A DNA stretch of 64,000 bases from Erythrobacter sp. SCSIO 43205 (GCF_019904235.1 NZ_CP063202.1:992001-1056000); one strand, 5' to 3'; shown: positions 1-8,200, counted from the first letter of the stretch. The notes: generated by a model from the sequence alone, not told the origin. Numbers and translations are program-made.

Positions 1-815
1 TGCCACATGCCGCCAAGCGTATCGCGATCCTCGATCGGCGCTTTCGCTGAACGGGTGTCGAGCGCAGCGATCCGCCCGGCTTCAAGCCCTGGGCCTTGCC
101 TCGCTGCGAGCACTTCTTTGCGTCTCGAAGAGAAGGCCATGACATCTTCGCGCGAAATCCCGCGCGCTTCAAAATTGCCATGTTTGAGGGTTGGGCCGGT
201 TTCATAGCCTAGCTTTTCAACCTCCACGCGAAAGCGCGCCATCGCGATGGAATTGAGCGTGGTGTTAAGCTGCCAAAGCTGGTCGTTCTTCAGCGTTCGC
301 CATTTGCCATCCTTGCCTTGCGTCACATTGGCAATGACCGCGTGAAAATGCAGATTGGGTTCCTGGTTTCGATTGGTGTCGTGCTGGAAAAGCCCAATCG
401 TCAGGTTGCCTGTCTTTTGGGTCTGCACCTTGCCCTTGGCCATGATGCGGGTTTCAGAGACGTTTTTCTCGGCCCATTGAAGCGCTTCAAGGACCGCCTC
501 ACGATAGGCTGCGATGATGCGCTCATCCTTGCCAACGAGCGCAAGAAGCGACCAGCTCTTGGGGACGGAAAAGGTCAGATCGGTACCGGGCCTATGGGTC
601 TGGCCTTGGTTGCCAACTTGTGTTCCATCCGGAAGCTCACCGCGCAGCAGGGCGTCAAAGGCCTTGGCTTCCACCTTGCCATCGAGACCCAGTCGCTTCG
701 CGCCTTCACCAAGCCATTCGCCCGAGCGATCCGCATCGGCTTTGGCGTAGTAATTGTCGGACGCGAAGTAGTTGGCCGCCGCTGACGAAGAACGAACATT
801 GGCAACAGAGAGCAT
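1..815 (-). CDS. MobF-family conjugative relaxase (TrwC/TraI type), N-terminal part
   Basis: The gene starts at ATG 815 and runs off the left edge, so only about 271 residues are visible. These nick and covalently hold one strand of plasmid DNA at oriT during conjugation. Visible motifs are those of the MobF relaxase domain: an N-terminal tyrosine cluster (Tyr16, Tyr22, Tyr23) in a stretch like TrwC, and the metal-binding histidine triad His145, His156, His158 (HDTNRNQ...NLHFH). The helicase part expected in this family would lie outside the window. It is the last gene of a leftward operon, 51 bases after the coupling-protein stop, matching the trwA-trwB-trwC order of R388. Identification as MobF is firm; the exact subfamily is not determined. 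Confidence 0.93.
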   Translation of the reverse strand, partial: MLSVANVRSSSAAANYFASDNYYAKADADRSGEWLGEGAKRLGLDGKVEAKAFDALLRGELPDGTQVGNQGQTHRPGTDLTFSVPKSWSLLALVGKDERIIAAYREAVLEALQWAEKNVSETRIMAKGKVQTQKTGNLTIGLFQHDTNRNQEPNLHFHAVIANVTQGKDGKWRTLKNDQLWQLNTTLNSIAMARFRVEVEKLGYETGPTLKHGNFEARGISREDVMAFSSRRKEVLAARQGPGLEAGRIAALDTRSAKAPIEDRDTLGGMW

Positions 816-866
816 GGATAAACCTCACTCAATTGGAGCCCCTCAATCCTCCCCAAATGCCGCGTT

Positions 867-3182
867 TCACATCTCTGCGTCGAAATCGCCGAGATCGTGA
901 TCGAATTCTTCACGCGCAGCGCCCCCTAGAAGCGCGCGCTGCTGCTCTTCTTGAAGCGCCTTGTCTGTTTTAGCTCGTTCATCGCCTTCGCGCTGCGCAG
1001 CGTCAGGATCAGGCCGATCGCTGCGAGGGGAGGCCTCTTTGAAAGCGTCTGCCTCACGCTTCTCGTCCTCTTGATCTTGCAAGGGGAGCTCGCCTTGCGG
1101 TCTTCCTTGAGCGGCTGCTTCCTTGCTCTGCAGCGGAGCCTCGGCGGCTTCTTTCAGCTTTGCTTTGTTGCGAGACGTAGAGCGCTTTCCCTTGCCATTC
1201 TTTGCTCTCTTACCGCGCACTCGAAGCTTGGCTTTGCGCTGCTTGGCTGGTTCATTCTTCTGATCTTTAGCTTCCTTCATCTTGCGCGGATCGCCCTCAT
1301 CACTGCGGTCTGCAGCGCTTCCTTCAGAAGTCTCTTCATCGCGGTTCGAAGGGGCCGTCTTGGGCTTTGCTTTTGATCCTTCAGCGTCCTCGCGCGGAAT
1401 GAATCCTTCGACCAGGCGCGGCCAATCTTGAGGCTGCAAAGAAACAGGTGCAGCCGGAAATCCATCCGGAAACTTGATAAAGCCCTCAAGGCTGGGAAGG
1501 CCCATAAACTCGTCAGGCAAGAGCAGCGGGACAACCTGTCGACGCGGGGTCAGGCTGACCGCATCGCGAGCATTGTTGTAGCCATAGCTATAGCCTTCTT
1601 CCATCTCGCGAACCTCACGGTGACCGATGATGTCTGAACACCATGTCGCGGTCTCGCGATCAGCGGTGGCAAGGATCAGCTTGGTCCTGGCAAGCGAGGA
1701 CAAGGTCATCGCCATGTTCTCTCCATAAACCTCTTTGAGTTTGGCGAAAGTATGAACACCCGTGACGATTGCGCCGCCGAAGTTTCGCGCGGTCTGAAGA
1801 CCCTTCTCAAGCGAAGGCAGACGATGAAGCGCGCCTAGCTCGTCGATCAAGAACCAGAGTTTGAGATCGCGCGTACGGCGTCCCGTCATCAGCGTGTTGA
1901 TTGCTGTGTCGAGCCAAAGCGTCAGCAATTGCGAGAGCACGCTCATATCCACATAGCGCGCTGACAAGAACAAAAAGGAGCCTGGTTCACTATCGCCCTT
2001 GACCCATTGTCGAACCGAAAAGGCGTCGCCTGACTGCGGCAACATTTGCATCGCTTTGGCATTCACATTGAAGACCGCGCGCACCGATTCCGCCATACGA
2101 GCGGCAGCCGGCGTGCTGATCGGTCCGGCCATTGTATCTTCAACCAAGCGGTGCAGATCGGACAAATCTGCGTTCATCAATTCATCGGCAAGCGCGGTGT
2201 TGGTGCCGCGCCCGGCTTCCTTTAGCTTAATACAAGTTTCGACAAAGAGCGTGCGAGCGGCGAGAACCCAGAACTGTTCTGAGCCGCCGCCATCATGGGG
2301 CACAAGCGACTCTGCAGCTGCATGAAACTCCGCGCGCGATGTGCAATCGTCAAAGACGCTCCAGCTGGGGCAGCGCGCGTCCAATGGATTCAAAATGATA
2401 TCGCGTTCAGGATCAAAGAAGCTCTCGATAAACGCACCGGTCAGATCAAAAATGACGGCGCGTTCACCCCTTTGCCTGACCTCGGAGAGAAGCTCGAAGA
2501 GGGCCACGGTCTTACCTGTACCCGTGGTGCCCACCAGCATGGTGTGGCTTTGCTCTTTGCGCCAGGGCCAGCTTACGCCTGCGAGATGCGCAGGAGTGTA
2601 AAATCCTGCCGAAGCGAGCGCGCTGCTACCTGCAAGCCGCCATTTCCAACCAATGTTATAACCGTATTCGCGTGCGCGCTCGCTCCGATTGTAATCGTCG
2701 ATTTCGCTTTCCAGTTCCGCCAGACTGGCAAGCGATGCGCCGCGCACATGCTTCCTTTGTTTCGAGCGCCAACCGAAGTGCTCAGCCACCCACCAGAAGG
2801 CGATGAAGGCGGGAACTAGCACCCAAGAGGATGTGAAAAACGCAGCCTTCACAGCTCCCTCAAAAGCAGTCATCGCCTCCTTCATCGGCGGGTAGTGTGT
2901 GACGACGCCCATCGGGAACGCGACCAGGCTTCCATCGGCCAAAGTAAGGTTCACAAGTTTGCCGGGATCGAACTCCATAAAGGCATAGAAGGAGGAGTAG
3001 ACATGCATCCAAACGAGGTAGGTTTGATGTTCGGTAAGGCTGCTTGTTACCTCCCAATAGACCAGCCCTAGAATGACCAGCACGGTGATGATGAGCGGGC
3101 CTTTGAGCCCGGCTGCAAACATAAAGCCGAAGTGCCCAAGCAGCTGGCTTCCGCGAGTGAAGTTGACGAGATTATGCTTCAT
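867..3182 (-). CDS. traD: Type IV coupling protein, TraD/TrwB-like (771 aa)
   Basis: Hexameric inner-membrane ATPase that brings the relaxase-DNA complex to a type IV secretion channel. Two hydrophobic membrane segments lie near residues 25-45 and 115-132. The Walker A motif GTTGTGKT is at 218-225 and the Walker B stretch ends in Asp447-Glu448 (LWFLIDELGAL). The last 150 or so residues are very rich in Lys, Glu, Gln and Arg, a charged tail of the kind that in F TraD contacts the relaxosome. The start overlaps the stop of the upstream TrwA-like gene by four bases (ATGA), so the two are translationally coupled. No mating-pore (VirB/Tra) genes are visible in the window; they may lie to the left or be supplied in trans. 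Confidence 0.92.
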   Translation of the reverse strand: MKHNLVNFTRGSQLLGHFGFMFAAGLKGPLIITVLVILGLVYWEVTSSLTEHQTYLVWMHVYSSFYAFMEFDPGKLVNLTLADGSLVAFPMGVVTHYPPMKEAMTAFEGAVKAAFFTSSWVLVPAFIAFWWVAEHFGWRSKQRKHVRGASLASLAELESEIDDYNRSERAREYGYNIGWKWRLAGSSALASAGFYTPAHLAGVSWPWRKEQSHTMLVGTTGTGKTVALFELLSEVRQRGERAVIFDLTGAFIESFFDPERDIILNPLDARCPSWSVFDDCTSRAEFHAAAESLVPHDGGGSEQFWVLAARTLFVETCIKLKEAGRGTNTALADELMNADLSDLHRLVEDTMAGPISTPAAARMAESVRAVFNVNAKAMQMLPQSGDAFSVRQWVKGDSEPGSFLFLSARYVDMSVLSQLLTLWLDTAINTLMTGRRTRDLKLWFLIDELGALHRLPSLEKGLQTARNFGGAIVTGVHTFAKLKEVYGENMAMTLSSLARTKLILATADRETATWCSDIIGHREVREMEEGYSYGYNNARDAVSLTPRRQVVPLLLPDEFMGLPSLEGFIKFPDGFPAAPVSLQPQDWPRLVEGFIPREDAEGSKAKPKTAPSNRDEETSEGSAADRSDEGDPRKMKEAKDQKNEPAKQRKAKLRVRGKRAKNGKGKRSTSRNKAKLKEAAEAPLQSKEAAAQGRPQGELPLQDQEDEKREADAFKEASPRSDRPDPDAAQREGDERAKTDKALQEEQQRALLGGAAREEFDHDLGDFDAEM

Positions 3183-3502
3183 CGCTGCCCCCTTTGCGGG
3201 CGCGGCGCAACGAGCCCCAAACGCTCCAAGCGACGCTGGTAGGCGGCGACCGTCTGCTCACGTAAATCGGGCACAGCATGGTGCGTGAGCAGCGCATCCA
3301 ACGCGACGGTAATGAAGATATTCTGGCGCACCGGATCACTCGCCGGGGTCTTTAGATCAGTCTCGGTATCGCGCTGCCACGCATCGAAGATGCAATCGCC
3401 AATGACGATGCTTGTACTGACCCGACGTTTCTCAGCCTGCGACCTAATCCACTCGGCGATGAGAGGTGTAACGTAGGTTTGAAGACGAATGTCTCTATGC
3501 AT
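3179..3502 (-). CDS. Small ribbon-helix-helix-like relaxosome accessory protein (TrwA-like)
   Basis: A 107-residue protein whose first 45 residues fit a ribbon-helix-helix fold: a short strand (IRLQTYV) followed by a charged helix, a turn and a second helix. In the R388-type arrangement the gene before the coupling protein encodes the oriT-binding accessory protein TrwA, and this gene holds that position. It overlaps traD by four bases. The rest of the protein, after about residue 60, is predicted helical and of unknown role, perhaps tetramerization. Function is inferred from fold and position; I do not recognise the exact family. A hairpin that includes the ribosome-binding site lies directly upstream. 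Confidence 0.7.
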   Translation of the reverse strand: MHRDIRLQTYVTPLIAEWIRSQAEKRRVSTSIVIGDCIFDAWQRDTETDLKTPASDPVRQNIFITVALDALLTHHAVPDLREQTVAAYQRRLERLGLVAPRPQRGQR

Positions 3503-3512
3503 GAATCCAAGT

Positions 3513-3529
3513 TCCTTTTTTCAAAAGGA
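3513..3529 (-). promoter_or_regulatory. Hairpin covering the Shine-Dalgarno sequence of the TrwA-like gene
   Basis: Seven-base arms TCCTTTT (3513-3519) and AAAAGGA (3523-3529) with a three-base loop, read on the minus strand about 10-27 bases before ATG 3502. The AAGGA that should bind the ribosome is inside the stem. This could limit translation of the transfer operon. Seen directly as a perfect inverted repeat; the regulatory role is inferred. Confidence 0.5.
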
Positions 3530-3579
3530 CCTGGTTCACCCTGCGGAAGGCGAGAGCCACTCTAAGTCGGGACCAAGGG

Positions 3580-3594
3580 TGTAGGAAAGCGCAA
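3580..3594 (-). promoter_or_regulatory. Shared upstream motif GCGCTTTCCTACA, copy 1
   Basis: On the minus strand this reads TTGCGCTTTCCTACA and ends 78 bases before the start of the TrwA-like gene. The same 13-base core occurs at 7066-7078 and 50786-50798, each time upstream of and in the same direction as a mobile-element gene. It does not match a standard -35/-10 promoter. Likely a binding site for a shared regulator; inferred. Confidence 0.45.
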
Positions 3595-4352
3595 TTTTTC
3601 CGAAGCTTTTCAGCTATCTATCGAAATTCAACACGAATCAACTCACCAAAACCTTCGACCGAGTTGCTCCTCACTCAAAAGTTCCGCTTTGAGGATTGAG
3701 AGCATAACCCACTGCAATTTCGATGCTTTCAAGATCTTTTCATGCAGCACCCGCTGCGTACGGTGTGCCGATCAGTTTCCAGTTGCGGGTCAGGTTCCAG
3801 ACATCAAAGAGTAATGTTCAAGGCATCGAATTGGAGAGCCAACTTTCTGAGCGCGAGCAACAACCAAACCTGCAGGTAAACTCGCGATTAGTACCAGTTT
3901 GCTTGTCGCTGCCAAGGGGCTTGCTGCCGAGCGAAAAGGCTCTGGATAAGTGTGCAATCGCTGCTCCAAAGAGGACAGAACGCGCAGAGGAATTCAACCG
4001 ATGTTGTGCGATGTCAAACGATGCGTCCTCGCACCTGGCCAGACATCAGTTTCGTTCCGGGCTTACATTCAAGCGGCAACAAAGGGAGCGGGCGCTCAAC
4101 AACATATCGCGACTTTCTGAGCTGCAAAACAAAGCTTGAAGCTCGCTCTTTCGGAGGCATTCGTTGTGATGATTGTACCCCTTCGGTTTCGGATAACCGA
4201 TCTGCGCTTTCGAGTGTGATTGAGAGGCACAGATCACGCCAACAACGCAAGGATGCCGGGCTGTGATTTATGCTGCTTCAGTCGCGTTACACAGATGTGC
4301 CAAAAGCAAATCCTCCGGCTGCGATTTAAAACGTAGCTATCGAGCATCTCCT

Positions 4353-4616
4353 ATGTACAATAACCTCATGACGACAGCTTCTCGACGTACCGTTCTCATC
4401 AGGGCCGAAGAGCTACGCGCTCTTGGACCGGAGCAAACAAAGATAGGCGAGACTGATCTTGATGAGCTCGCTCGCATCGCTTTGCTCGTATTCCTTAGCG
4501 CAAAGACCAGCCTGGAAGAGATGAGTGAAAGCGAGCTCGACATCATCTTTGACGAACTTCTTAGCGAAGAAGACCGGGCCGTCGTCGAGAGAGTTGCGAT
4601 AGCCATTCCTGACTGA
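4353..4616 (+). CDS. Small acidic hypothetical protein (87 aa)
   Basis: I do not recognise this protein. It has the composition of a real coding sequence: a basic N-terminus followed by an acidic, Glu/Asp/Leu-rich helical body (EEMSESELDIIFDELLSEED). No clear ribosome-binding site precedes the ATG at 4353; an in-frame ATG at 4368 is an alternative start. It stands alone between the transfer operon and the luxR-type gene. It may be a small mobile-element protein; no function can be assigned. Confidence 0.42.
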   Translation: MYNNLMTTASRRTVLIRAEELRALGPEQTKIGETDLDELARIALLVFLSAKTSLEEMSESELDIIFDELLSEEDRAVVERVAIAIPD

Positions 4617-4764
4617 TTGCAAGCAGGGATAGAGGGTTTGCGACCGCCTGATATTTAAGGCTGTGGTCGCGCTCCTTGCGGACCCAGCTTCGGCTCGGTC
4701 CTGATCGTGTGGCGATGTTCATCAGCCCGCTTTGCTTATGCTATTTTTGGGACAGTAGCTGCCT

Positions 4765-5517
4765 TTATGTGGGCTTCACGAGACCTCGTGTCACTCCCGC
4801 TACAGCAGCGGTGACTCGGTCGTTGACCCCCATCTTTTCATAAATGCGACGCGCATAAGTATCGACCGACGCTGCGCTGATACTGAGGATGGTGGATATC
4901 TCGCTTTTGGTTTTGCCCCTCGCAATCCAGGTTAGAACTTCGTTTTCCCGCGCAGATAATTCGACATCAGCTTCGTGTTTGCCAAAATGGCGCACGATAC
5001 GGTTATGGTATGCTGCCGCGGCGGCCTCGAGAGCCCTCATTGTGTCTCTATTTTCGCGAGAGAACTTTTTCTCGAACCCGAAAGCGATGACCCCGTCGAT
5101 ATCGTATGGACCAAAGACTGGGATCATATACTGGTCATAGACACCCAGCTTATTGGCCTTGGTCATTATTTCGTCTGTGAGCTCTGGCTCGGCTCTGGCA
5201 AAAATGGGCAAGACTTCTGAGAGAATTATCGGCTTTCCCATATCGATTATGTAGTCATGACAACGGGCCATGACTTCTGCGTGGTGCGCAGGGACTTCCT
5301 GACGCGCTGTCACTTTGCCGGTTTCGAAATGAAGATAGGGAAGGGTGGAACCAAAATCCGAGAACCTATGCGCATAATAGTAGATGATGGAAACAGCGCC
5401 GTTTGATCGCGCTTCGGTCAGAAGCCTGCGCGTGAGTGAGATTGCTCCTTCTTTCCGTTTTGGCTGTGAACGCGCCGCAGAAGGATCAGACAAATGACTT
5501 TTACTTGCCTTCGGCAA
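4765..5517 (-). CDS. LuxR-family regulator with autoinducer-binding domain (LuxR solo)
   Basis: A 250-residue transcription factor. Residues about 25-170 fit the autoinducer-binding domain of quorum-sensing LuxR proteins, and residues about 185-245 are a GerE/LuxR helix-turn-helix (LSARENEVLTWIARGKTKSEI...). The best start is TTG at 5517: it has an AAGGA ribosome-binding site 8 bases upstream, and the protein is full length from there. No luxI-type synthase gene is visible in the window, so this is a solo receptor that may sense signals made elsewhere. It lies next to the conjugation module, where LuxR proteins often control transfer (TraR of Ti plasmids). The link to transfer here is inference. 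Confidence 0.85.
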   Translation of the reverse strand: MPKASKSHLSDPSAARSQPKRKEGAISLTRRLLTEARSNGAVSIIYYYAHRFSDFGSTLPYLHFETGKVTARQEVPAHHAEVMARCHDYIIDMGKPIILSEVLPIFARAEPELTDEIMTKANKLGVYDQYMIPVFGPYDIDGVIAFGFEKKFSRENRDTMRALEAAAAAYHNRIVRHFGKHEADVELSARENEVLTWIARGKTKSEISTILSISAASVDTYARRIYEKMGVNDRVTAAVAGVTRGLVKPT

Positions 5518-5643
5518 AGTGAGTTCCTTCTGATAGCAATCAATGGATGATGCCCAACCAATGATGAACGTGCGCGTGGCTAGGTAGTTCCACTGGTCAC
5601 GCAGTCGCGGGACATGACATAGCTGCCGCGCTTTAAGTAATAC

Positions 5644-5663
5644 CTCCTAAGGACCGTTAGGAG
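5644..5663 (+). promoter_or_regulatory. Inverted repeat over the ribosome-binding site of the MarR-like gene
   Basis: Perfect 7-base arms CTCCTAA (5644-5650) and TTAGGAG (5657-5663) around a 6-base spacer, ending 7 bases before ATG 5671. The right arm contains the Shine-Dalgarno TAGGAG. It could act as an RNA hairpin that hides the ribosome-binding site or as an autoregulatory operator for the encoded winged-helix protein. Confidence 0.5.
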
Positions 5664-5670
5664 TAACTTA

Positions 5671-6078
5671 ATGCGCCAGTTCAAACATTCGCAAACTGCC
5701 GAAACGCGTTTTCGAAACGATCCGGTTGTCGACGATCTTCGCACGTTCAGACAGTCTGCCGGTGCCATTGCATTCGCTCTCGAAATGCCTGGCTCGCTCA
5801 AACCGGAAGTTTCGCTTTTGCTTGAATTGTTCGAAGCCGAAAAAATGGGAAAACGGCTCACTGTTTCGATGCTCGGTCTCATTGATGGCATTCCTCCGAC
5901 AACGACATTGAGATATATAGATCTCCTTGAGAATTGCGGTGCACTTGCCCGGATACCTCATGAAACAGACAATCGAATGCGCTATGTTGAGCTCTTACCA
6001 GAAGCCCGTAAAGCGATAGAAGAGGCCATTGCCTCTTTGCGCCCAAACAGGCCGACATCTGATAAACAAACCAAATGA
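5671..6078 (+). CDS. MarR-like winged-helix transcriptional regulator (135 aa)
   Basis: Residues about 45-115 read as a winged helix: helices with LLLELFEAEKMGKRLTVSML, a recognition helix around IPPTTTLRYIDLLENCG, then a wing (ETDNRMRYVELLPEARKAIEEAI) as in MarR-type regulators. The N-terminal 40 residues are a variable extension. The ribosome-binding site TAGGAG lies inside an inverted repeat immediately upstream, suggesting self-regulation. It is divergent from the luxR-type gene (about 150 bases between starts). Its target and ligand are unknown. Confidence 0.75.
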   Translation: MRQFKHSQTAETRFRNDPVVDDLRTFRQSAGAIAFALEMPGSLKPEVSLLLELFEAEKMGKRLTVSMLGLIDGIPPTTTLRYIDLLENCGALARIPHETDNRMRYVELLPEARKAIEEAIASLRPNRPTSDKQTK

Positions 6079-6578
6079 TCTGATGTGCTTAAATCATACC
6101 AGACTGTTTCTTGTCACGCATTCGATAGGAAGGTTCTGACGAGTGTGTGCACCACCAAGCGCGAAGGATCCGGACGCCCTCAATACGGGTGATAGCCTCT
6201 ATCCCAAAGCGCGCTGGCAAGGTCCATCAGGGAAGCGACGGTAAGGGCAAGGTCATATATCTCTTGCGAGTGTGAATGCCTGTCTTTCGCCAAATCCCAC
6301 GAACCAAAACGCACCTCTGATAAGCTGACAGCAAAGAAGCGCGTGGGAGGCAAGGAAGCGGGGGCTGTCGCTTCCGCAGCCTCGCGCCGCTTCGACCTGT
6401 TGGCGTGCAGAAGTGCCTGCGGCGCCCAGGCTGGAGATACCGCGCCCGCAGGAGCATCGCGAAAAGCGATGCGGGACCGAGCGCGTCCTCGAGAGCCGCT
6501 CTTCTTTCCTCGCCAAGTCAGGCAATACGATTATAAGAATGGGCAGGAGCCGATAATGGCTCCTGCCCCAGGCAGGGC
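6079..6578. other. Gene-free stretch with two hairpins
   Basis: Five hundred bases with no convincing gene. It contains a GCATCGC/GCGATGC stem around a GAAAA loop near 6452-6470 and the terminator-like hairpin at 6541-6568. Frames on both strands here encode low-complexity, Arg/Ser/Pro-rich sequence and are likely chance. Confidence 0.5.
6541..6568 (-). terminator. Terminator-like hairpin after the 73-aa gene
   Basis: A perfect 11-base stem, GGGCAGGAGCC (6541-6551) with GGCTCCTGCCC (6558-6568), and a 6-base loop. It lies 10 bases past the stop of the leftward 73-residue gene and is followed on that strand by a T-rich stretch (ATTCTTATAAT). Likely rho-independent termination, with a weak U-tract. 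Confidence 0.65.
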
Positions 6579-6800
6579 CTAAAACTCATCAAGCATAGCC
6601 CCGTGAATAGTGTGCACCACGCGTGCCATTACGTGATCTGGGAGCGCGTTGTAGTCGCCTTCATCCAAAGCAATATATCCAAGCTCGTCATCAGCGATAA
6701 TATGCTGATCGAAAAAGCTATGAAGCGCGCGCTGCTCGGCGAGTTTCAACGCTTCAAAGTAGCTGTTCGAGTTCGTCTGAGCAAATGCAAATCCAGTCAT
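6579..6800 (-). CDS. Small hypothetical protein (73 aa), mobile-element type
   Basis: I do not recognise a named family. The product is acidic and compact, with a Tyr/Asp-rich centre (ADDELGYIALDEGDYNALPD) and a C-terminal helix. The start is well supported: ATG 6800 follows a strong AGGAGG ribosome-binding site with the 'ATCAGGAG' leader seen before ardC and parB in this window. That site can pair with an upstream CCTCCTG to form a hairpin. A strong terminator-like hairpin follows the stop. It is probably an accessory gene of the integrated element; function unknown. Confidence 0.65.
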   Translation of the reverse strand: MTGFAFAQTNSNSYFEALKLAEQRALHSFFDQHIIADDELGYIALDEGDYNALPDHVMARVVHTIHGAMLDEF

Positions 6801-7142
6801 GATAACCTCCTGATGTTGTGTCTGTGAAACGACAGGAGGAAGGCGGATGGGTGTTTGGCTTGCGGGTCACAGGATCGCTCGACGAGCGACCGCTTGGCGG
6901 CGGTAGGGGTAACGATTTTGTAAGAACGAAGCGAAAGCGAAGGGAGTACAAAATGGTGGGTCCCTGCCGTCCTTGAGCAGCAAGCGAGGCACCCATCACC
7001 CTCAAGAGTTTCGTGAGCCATCCTTTACCAATTTTAGCCAAAGTGTCCCTTTTCGCGGCTCGATTGCGCTTTCCTACAGGCACCTTCTGAGTGCAGTAGG
7101 TCTAATGGGAGGTGCAGATGAGGGGGTGAAGGAAAAACTCCA
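6801..7142. promoter_or_regulatory. Divergent control region with hairpins and shared motif copy 2
   Basis: This 340-base spacer separates the leftward 73-aa gene from the rightward 86-aa gene. On the leftward transcript, CCTCCTG (near 6832-6838) can pair with the ribosome-binding CAGGAGG (near 6807-6813). A TCGCTC/GAGCGA stem lies near 6872-6886. The motif TTGCGCTTTCCTACA at 7064-7078 precedes the rightward gene by 64 bases. Regulatory roles are inferred. Confidence 0.45.
7064..7078 (+). promoter_or_regulatory. Shared upstream motif GCGCTTTCCTACA, copy 2
   Basis: TTGCGCTTTCCTACA, identical over 15 bases to the copy before the TrwA-like gene, ends 64 bases before ATG 7143 and points toward that gene. 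The spacing and direction match those of the other copies. Confidence 0.5.
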
Positions 7143-7403
7143 ATGCCATCCAAACGAAACGCTATTGCTGCTTTGAAGAAGCTCGAAACCGAGCGGCTTG
7201 CTTTGGACAAACGCAAGCGAGAACTTGAAGAAAAAGCGTCTCTTGAACTGGGCCGTGCCATCCTTGGGACAGGGATTGAGACGTTCTCGAAAAAGGGGCT
7301 CGTCAAAATCGCAACCGAGCTTGGCAAGCTGGGTGAAGAGGACGCGATAGCGCGCCTGGTTGATAAATCAGGCTCCGCATCTCTCAGCCCTCAACGCCCA
7401 TAG
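7143..7403 (+). CDS. Small coiled-coil protein of conjugative-element type (86 aa)
   Basis: Residues 5-37 are a Lys/Glu/Leu-rich coiled coil (ALKKLETERLALDKRKRELEEKA), followed by a helical domain (ELGRAILGTGIETFSKKGLVKIATELGKLGEED). The general plan resembles small TraC/TraD-like proteins carried next to mobilization genes in alphaproteobacterial plasmids, but I cannot name the family with certainty. The start ATG 7143 has GAAGGAAAAA a few bases upstream. It converges on ssb, with a strong terminator between them. Confidence 0.6.
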   Translation: MPSKRNAIAALKKLETERLALDKRKRELEEKASLELGRAILGTGIETFSKKGLVKIATELGKLGEEDAIARLVDKSGSASLSPQRP

Positions 7404-7414
7404 AACCAGAGAAC

Positions 7415-7448
7415 AAAAAAGGGGCCCTGTCCAGCTTGGACAGGGCCC
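7415..7448 (-). terminator. Intrinsic terminator of ssb
   Basis: A perfect 12-base stem, GGGCCCTGTCCA (7422-7433) with TGGACAGGGCCC (7437-7448), and a 3-base loop, followed on the minus strand by a run of six T (7415-7420). It ends the leftward ssb transcript and, as it sits between converging genes, may also slow rightward transcripts. Confidence 0.88.
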
Positions 7449-7472
7449 TCCTGATGGGGCTGATAATCGAGG

Positions 7473-7871
7473 TCAGTCGATTTCTGGCGCATCCGTGTTG
7501 TCGTCGTTTTCGCTTGAACCGCTGCCAGCGGAAAGAAAGTCAACCTTGTCTGCGAGGATCTCGGTGCCGTAGCGCGTGACCCCATCTTTATCGTCCCATT
7601 GGGTGTAATGGATGCGGCCCTGAACGCTGACCATTTGGCCTTTGGAGCAATATTGCTCGACCGTTTTGGCAAGTCCGTTGAAGCAGGTCACGCGGTGGAA
7701 TTCGCTTTCCTTTGCGGTGTAGCCATTTTCATCTTTGTAGGTCTTGCCGTCCCTGTCGCGTGCAGGGCGATCGGTGACGAGAGTAATGCCGGTGACATTG
7801 GTGCCACCTTTGGTTTCACGAGCCTCAGGATTGCGGGCGAGACGGCCGGTGAGGATTGCGATATTGGTCAT
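7473..7871 (-). CDS. ssb: Single-stranded DNA-binding protein (132 aa)
   Basis: OB-fold protein that coats single-stranded DNA. It opens with MTNIAILTGRLARNPEARET and continues with the SSB-type FHRVTCFNGLAKTVEQYCSKGQMVSVQGRI and TEILADKVDFL segments; the tail is acidic (ENDDNTDAPEID) and lacks the usual DDDIPF ending. The start ATG 7871 has AAAGGAAA upstream; the frame extends further 5' but without protein character. Plasmid-borne SSBs protect incoming single strands after conjugation, which fits its place between the transfer module and ardC. The atypical C-terminus suggests weaker contacts with host replication proteins; this is inference. Confidence 0.9.
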   Translation of the reverse strand: MTNIAILTGRLARNPEARETKGGTNVTGITLVTDRPARDRDGKTYKDENGYTAKESEFHRVTCFNGLAKTVEQYCSKGQMVSVQGRIHYTQWDDKDGVTRYGTEILADKVDFLSAGSGSSENDDNTDAPEID

Positions 7872-8200
7872 AATGAAATTTCCTTTGGGTTGCTTGAGCC
7901 GAAGACCATCTTGCGGCTTGCGAACCAACCAAAGAAGCAGGGCATGGGAGGACTGCACCGCAGGAGCGAAGCTCCAAGGGAAACCTGTTCATGACGGGTG
8001 GAGCGGGCAGGCGTGCCCCAGTGATTGCAGCAAACACGGGAACCGGTTTTGCGTTAAGCAATCGCAAAGGGGGGTGCGCCAACACGGCCGTCGCAGGAAC
8101 GGGTTGCTGTACTCAGCTGACCTGATTTAAGGGATGTTCGCGCAAGAAAGCCGCTGTGGTTTTGGCCATCGCACCAAAGGTAGTCTGACCTGACTGATCG
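7872..8200. other. Gene-free spacer upstream of ssb
   Basis: About 330 bases holding the 5' leader of ssb and the downstream region of the 89-residue gene. I see no gene or strong palindrome in it. Confidence 0.4.

Larger units (their letters stand above)
3503..4352. other. Gene-free region upstream of the transfer operon; predicted oriT location
   Basis: About 850 bases without a convincing gene. In MobF systems of the R388 type, oriT lies just upstream of the accessory gene, so this stretch is the likeliest place for oriT. I could not identify a nic site. It contains the SD-covering hairpin at 3513-3529 and, in leftward orientation at 3580-3594, a 13-base motif shared with two other mobile-element genes. 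Open frames in 3723-4139 have no ribosome-binding site and no recognisable protein character. Confidence 0.4.

Noticed and set aside
318..785. Rightward frame of 155 codons over the relaxase gene.
   Set aside because: It lies opposite the MobF relaxase, whose motifs are unmistakable on the other strand.
3723..4139. A 138-codon rightward frame upstream of the transfer operon.
   Set aside because: No ribosome-binding site, no recognisable protein pattern, Ser/Arg/Gln-rich composition and an overlapping second frame; treated as non-coding.
3503..4352. A specific oriT nic site.
   Set aside because: The location fits oriT, but no sequence here matches a known MobF nic site well enough to name.
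5641..5665. Similarity of TAACGGTCCT-like sequence to the conserved 23S rRNA/I-CeuI site.
   Set aside because: The match is limited to about ten bases and is explained by the inverted repeat before the MarR-like gene.
6253..6525. Leftward frame of 90 codons in the 6.1-6.6 kb spacer.
   Set aside because: Arg/Ser/Cys-rich and without start signals; overlapped by another equally poor frame.
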